Made by a program: the position numbers and the translations under genes
Assembly (NCBI GenBank): GCA_021771755.1
Contig: JAETOL010000021.1
Span: 1 to 45,942 of the forward strand
DNA: 45,942 bases
Reading direction: 5' to 3'
Origin: Lachnospiraceae bacterium
GTDB taxonomy: Bacteria > Bacillota > Clostridia > Lachnospirales > Lachnospiraceae
Shown here: piece by piece, positions 42,898-45,942 of the stretch
Position numbering within the stretch: the stretch's first letter is position 1
Layout: every line of letters starts with the position of its first letter
The notes under the pieces: generated by a model
What the model was told of the DNA's origin: nothing
Seen by the model: only the letters and a program-made list of their open reading frames with translations
Databases searched by the model: none

Positions 42898-44139
42898 ATG
42901 GCAAAAGCAAGAAAAGATAACAAGGGCAGGGCTTTAAGAAAAGGGGAAAGCCAACGGACAGAGGATATGAGGTATATGTATACATATACTGATCCTTATG
43001 GAAAAAGACGTTACATTTACGCAAATGATTTGCGGACGCTTCGTGAAAAAGAGGATAAGCTGCTGAAAGACCAGCTTGACGGGCTGGATGTCTATGCCGC
43101 AGGAAATGCAGACTTGAACTTTGTCTTTGACCGTTACATATCAACGAAAACTGACTTGCGGAGAACAACATACACGAATTACAAATATATGTATGACCAT
43201 TTCGTGAGGGAAGAATTTGGGAAACGGAAGATAGGAGAGATTAAGTATTCCGATGTGTTGTATTTTTATTATCATCTGCTGAATGAGAAGAATCTGCAGA
43301 TTAATACATTGGAAACCATCCATACGGTGTTGCATCCAACATTCCAGCTTGCAGTCCGGGATGCCATCATCCGTGTCAATCCCAGTGACGGTGCTATGGC
43401 ACAGGTCAAGAAGAAACCGGGGAGAAACCACGGTGTCAGACATGCATTGACATTAGAGCAGCAGAGGGCGTTTATGGAGTACACCAGGAACAATCCGATC
43501 TATTGCCATTGGGTGCCTTTATTTACAGTATTGCTTGGGACAGGTGGGCGGATTGGCGAGATCATCGGCTTGAGATGGCAGGATCTGGATTTTGAGAACA
43601 GGACAATAAGTATAAATCACAGTGTTGTGTATTATCCAATGGATGGTGCAAAAAAGCGGCGGAGTGTTTTGCAGGTGTCCTTGCCAAAGACGGAAGCCGG
43701 TATCCGGGTAATTCCGATGATGGATGCGGTGTATGATGCTTTTCAGGAGGAACACGAAGCACAGAAAGAGAATGGATTCAACTGCACGGAGATTGATGGA
43801 ATGACAGGATTTGTGTTCTGCAACCGTTTTGGGAACGTACATAATCCTCAGACAATCAACCGGACGATTCGGCGTATTTCAGAGAATTATAATGCGGAGG
43901 AAGTGTTGAAAGCGAAAAGAGAGAAAAGGCAGCCGGTTATATTGCCGCATTTCTCCTGCCACCACTTGAGGCATACCTTTTGCACAAGGTTCTGCGAACA
44001 GGAAACCAATATCAAGGTAATCCAGTCCATTATGGGCCATGCGAACATAGAAACCACGATGGATATATATGCCGAAGTTACAGACATGAAAAAAACGGAA
44101 TCAATGAAGAATTTAGCACAAAAATACGATGTATTTTAG
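42898..44139 (+). CDS. int: Tyrosine integrase (Tn916 type)
   Basis: 413-aa tyrosine recombinase that integrates and excises the ICE. The N-terminal arm-binding domain (TYTDPYGKRRYIYANDLRTL) resembles the Tn916 Int N-domain; the core-binding SAM-like domain follows (RRTTYTNYKYMYDHFVREEF). Catalytic residues: Arg in GTGGRIGEIIGLRW, the HHLRHTF pair, His in MGHANIETT and Tyr in MDIYAEV. The frame is open from 42853, but ATG 42898 (MAKARKDNKG) has AAGGAG 5 bases upstream. It ends about 160 bp from the metG fragment, the usual position next to the attachment site. Confidence 0.95.
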   Translation: MAKARKDNKGRALRKGESQRTEDMRYMYTYTDPYGKRRYIYANDLRTLREKEDKLLKDQLDGLDVYAAGNADLNFVFDRYISTKTDLRRTTYTNYKYMYDHFVREEFGKRKIGEIKYSDVLYFYYHLLNEKNLQINTLETIHTVLHPTFQLAVRDAIIRVNPSDGAMAQVKKKPGRNHGVRHALTLEQQRAFMEYTRNNPIYCHWVPLFTVLLGTGGRIGEIIGLRWQDLDFENRTISINHSVVYYPMDGAKKRRSVLQVSLPKTEAGIRVIPMMDAVYDAFQEEHEAQKENGFNCTEIDGMTGFVFCNRFGNVHNPQTINRTIRRISENYNAEEVLKAKREKRQPVILPHFSCHHLRHTFCTRFCEQETNIKVIQSIMGHANIETTMDIYAEVTDMKKTESMKNLAQKYDVF

Positions 44140-44143
44140 GAAA

Positions 44144-44162
44144 GAGTCCTTGGGTGGGACTC
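44144..44162 (+). other. Small hairpin after the integrase gene
   Basis: GAGTCC (44144-44149) and GGACTC (44157-44162) with a 7-base loop, just after the int stop. Too short for a confident terminator and without a direct T-run. Confidence 0.4.
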
Positions 44163-44228
44163 ATGTAACAAAAAAGGGTTTTTGCAACAAAATTGCAACG
44201 AATTTTGAAATGACAGTACATAATAATG

Positions 44229-44292
44229 CGTGATAATGCATTGACGCAAATCGCTGGAAAAGGCTTAAATGCGTGATAATACTTGATAATGC
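44229..44292. promoter_or_regulatory. TGATAAT repeats near the ICE right end (possible integrase arm sites)
   Basis: GCGTGATAATGC (about 44229), GCGTGATAATAC (about 44271) and CTTGATAATGC (about 44283) share the core TGATAAT. Three direct copies within 65 bp between int and the metG junction fit arm-type Int-binding sites of Tn916-family ICEs. Confidence 0.5.
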
Positions 44293-44302
44293 TTGAAGTT
44301 GA

Positions 44303-44776
44303 ATAGTATTCCCGACAATGAAGAGCATGGGAGTTGCAAAGAATGAAGCAAACAATGCGGCACAGGCTGTAAAGGCAGAGGAAAAACCGGCGGAAAAGAT
44401 TGATTTTTCCAAGGTAAAAGTAGAACCGCTCTTTGAGGAAATGGTTGATTTTGATACTTTCAACAAGTCAGATTTCCGTGCAGTGAAGGTAAAAGAATGT
44501 GAAGCTGTGCCAAAGAGTAAAAAGCTCCTGAAGTTCGTCTTAGATGACGGTACAGGCACAGATAGAGTGATTTTAAGCGGTATTCACGAGTATTACGAGC
44601 CGGAAGAACTGGTTGGAAAGACTTGTATCGCAATCGTAAACCTGCCGCCAAGACCGATGATGGGCATCGATTCCTGCGGTATGCTGATTTCAGCAGTACA
44701 CGAGGAAGATGGTCGTGAAGGCTTAAATCTTCTTATGGTAGATGACCGTATTCCGGCAGGTGCAAAGCTCTATTAA
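44303..44776 (+). pseudogene. metG: metG 3' part: C-terminal tRNA-binding domain of methionyl-tRNA synthetase
   Basis: The frame reads IVFPTMKSMGVAKNEANNA and then a tRNA-binding (OB-fold) domain: FNKSDFRAVKVKECEAVPKS, KKLLKFVLDDGT, RVILSGIHEYYEPEELVGK, PRPMMGIDSCGMLISAVHEE, VDDRIPAGAKLY. This is the C-terminal domain of bacterial MetRS. An in-frame TGA at 44300 shows that the synthetase body is not upstream; instead the ICE end is. So the chromosomal gene is split by ICE integration, and the 5' part should lie beyond the element's left end. ATG 44318 might yield a free domain. A chromosomal terminator follows at 44924. Confidence 0.82.
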
Positions 44777-44923
44777 GATGATGTAAAGATGTACCGTTTT
44801 ATCAAATAGACGGGACGTACTTCATTTGATAAAAAACTAAAAAAACAGCGATTTACATCAAACTTACATCAATTGATGCAGAAATCGGTGCAAGCAAGAA
44901 AAAATCGCATAATTAGCAGAATG

Positions 44924-44957
44924 AATGGGCAGTCCTGAAATCGGGATTGCCCATTTT
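44924..44957 (+). terminator. Terminator after metG
   Basis: AATGGGCAGTCC pairs with GGATTGCCCATT (one wobble) and is followed by TTT. Strong 8-bp core AATGGGCA/TGCCCATT. Confidence 0.85.
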
Positions 44958-44977
44958 TAGAAGAAAGACGAAAAACC

Positions 44978-45008
44978 TTGACCTATACGCAGCGTATACG
45001 CTTATACT
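44978..45008 (+). promoter_or_regulatory. MerR-type promoter with 19-bp spacer and central dyad
   Basis: -35 TTGACC (44978-44983), 19-bp spacer, -10 TATACT (45003-45008). Inside the spacer a perfect dyad, TATACGC-A-GCGTATA (44984-44998). This long spacer with a central operator is the hallmark of promoters activated by MerR proteins, which untwist them. Confidence 0.9.
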
Positions 45009-45038
45009 ATCCACATAAATCATAAGGAGGTGCATCCG

Positions 45039-45824
45039 ATGTTATTGAATGAAATTGTAAATGAGGTTGGAATGACAAAGCGTGCAGTTAAGTATTATGA
45101 AGAAAAAGGATTGCTGTCAGTGGATAAAGATAACAATGGTTATCGTAACTATACTGCACAAGATGTTGAAACTTTAAAAAAGATTTCAGTATATAGAAAA
45201 CTCGGTATTAGTATTAAAGACATACAGAGCCTTTTGGAAACTGGCGACAAAAGTATTCTTCTTCGTATTTATCAAGAAAAAGTGCAGGAAAAAGTTTTAA
45301 AAGACTCAGAACTTGAAGCTTTGAAGCAATTTATAGATGATGGTGACGCAGACAAAGCTAATGAGGCACTTGATTATCAAACCGTTGAAAATGCGATTGA
45401 GTCTTTGCTACCGGGAAAAGAATGGGGAGATTATTTTAAAAGTCATTTCAAACCATTTCTTAATGTAAGGTTGAAGACTCTGGAACAGAAGCAAGCACTA
45501 CAGAATATATTAGAATATTGCGATGAAACGACATTGAAAGTTCCTTTTATCATGGGAATAGGTGCGAAGATGATAGGTGGGGTTGCACAAGAAATCAGAA
45601 CCGCAGATGAGATGATAGCCTATTATCGTGATATGAGTGAAAGTGACTACGAAAGCTTAAAAGAAAAAGTATGGAAAGGTGCTAAAATGAAAAACAGTAT
45701 AATGAAATATCATCCGGCATTTGTTTCACAGAGAAAAATGCAGAAAGAGTTACAAAATAAAGGCTATAACGATATATTCATTCCTAGTCTTTTTTGCAAA
45801 AGCTCCTTACTGGCTTTCATATAG
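45039..45824 (+). CDS. MerR-family transcriptional regulator
   Basis: 261-aa regulator. The N-terminal winged helix reads LLNEIVNEVGMTKRAVKYYE, EKGLLSVDKDNNGYRNY, then the dimerising helix (QDVETLKKISVYRKLGISIK, DIQSLLETG). The C-terminal ~150 residues are a helical effector domain I do not recognise, without clustered cysteines, so a metal sensor is unlikely. AAGGAGG (45024-45030) is 8 bases before ATG 45039. The promoter has the 19-bp MerR geometry, so the gene is probably autoregulated. The end (FIPSLFCKSSLLAFI) lies next to a possible IS end and may be altered or cut. Confidence 0.88.
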   Translation: MLLNEIVNEVGMTKRAVKYYEEKGLLSVDKDNNGYRNYTAQDVETLKKISVYRKLGISIKDIQSLLETGDKSILLRIYQEKVQEKVLKDSELEALKQFIDDGDADKANEALDYQTVENAIESLLPGKEWGDYFKSHFKPFLNVRLKTLEQKQALQNILEYCDETTLKVPFIMGIGAKMIGGVAQEIRTADEMIAYYRDMSESDYESLKEKVWKGAKMKNSIMKYHPAFVSQRKMQKELQNKGYNDIFIPSLFCKSSLLAFI

Positions 45825-45921
45825 ACAGGTAGTGTAAAATAGTTTGTGTTTCTGGTAAAAAATGGCTCCTTTTTGGTAAGAATACAGATATGACTATTCT
45901 TATCGAAAAGGAGTATTTTTT

Positions 45922-45942
45922 ATGGCAGTTGCAAAGGAACAA
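45922..45942 (+). CDS. Start of a gene, possibly an IS transposase (partial)
   Basis: AAAGGAG (about 45907-45913) precedes ATG 45922, which begins MAVAKEQ and runs off the window. The stretch before it (from about 45825, GTAGTGTAAAATAG...) looks like the end of an insertion sequence, perhaps IS256-like. Too little is visible to decide. Confidence 0.4.

Noticed and set aside
1..45942. CRISPR array or tRNA/rRNA genes
   Set aside because: No regularly spaced 25-40 bp repeats and no tRNA cloverleaf or rRNA sequence was seen anywhere in the window.

Overview
The window is most of the right half of an integrative and conjugative element (ICE) of the Tn1549/CTn type, in a low-to-mid GC Firmicute, most likely a gut Lachnospiraceae relative (Blautia/Ruminococcus/Dorea type). 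This rests on strong AGGAGG ribosome sites, the gene set (sortase B, NlpC/P60, DUF4315, DUF4366, TopB, giant polyvalent proteins, MobC/relaxase, sigma-like and HTH_16 regulators, DUF6462, Tn916-type integrase), and its insertion in a chromosomal gene that reads as metG.

Layout. 1-375: 3' end of a group II intron sitting inside the VirB4-type conjugation ATPase gene. 372-23633: one long rightward transfer operon: sortase B, membrane-anchored 3D + NlpC/P60 hydrolase, NPPY methyltransferase-like protein, DUF4315, DUF4366, TopB, a ~2,935-residue methyltransferase/SNF2 helicase with a second gene (TnpV family) nested in another frame, an ~1,818-residue polyvalent protein with an ArdC-type metallopeptidase and a nucleotidyltransferase domain, a TTAF protein and a YodL/DUF4316 protein, closed by a clear terminator. 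23685-25988: an Rpn-family nuclease with its own promoter, two unknown ICE proteins and a terminator. 26000-28040: relaxase and MobC on the minus strand.

Cargo. From about 28.7 to 33.7 kb the DNA becomes visibly AT-rich and carries a compact peptide natural-product (RiPP) cluster: a radical SAM/SPASM maturase, an M16-type (HFLEH) peptidase, a 60-residue Cys-rich precursor with a CxC...CxCxC core, and an ABC exporter. The precursor gene is bracketed by two hairpins. A VanR/NisR-like two-component system and an FtsX-type permease/ATPase pair follow (34.0-38.0 kb) and could provide sensing and self-protection. This is the best candidate here for an undescribed system; it looks like a sactipeptide or related thioether peptide, with some resemblance to ruminococcin C.

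38.2-41 kb: a LytTR response regulator gene is split by an IS66-family element with perfect 8-bp target duplications; the transposase itself is broken. Repeated GGTTA motifs precede both the broken regulator and a downstream ribbon-helix-helix gene. 41.3-44.1 kb: sigma-70 region-4-like protein, HTH_16 protein, DUF6462 protein, a small RHH gene with an operator-like dyad over its -35, and the tyrosine integrase. 44.3 kb to the end: 3' part of metG, a MerR regulator with a classic 19-bp-spacer promoter, and the start of what may be another insertion sequence.

The left end of the ICE, the 5' part of metG, the intron reverse transcriptase and most of VirB4 lie outside the window. All family names come from recognising motifs; no database search was run.
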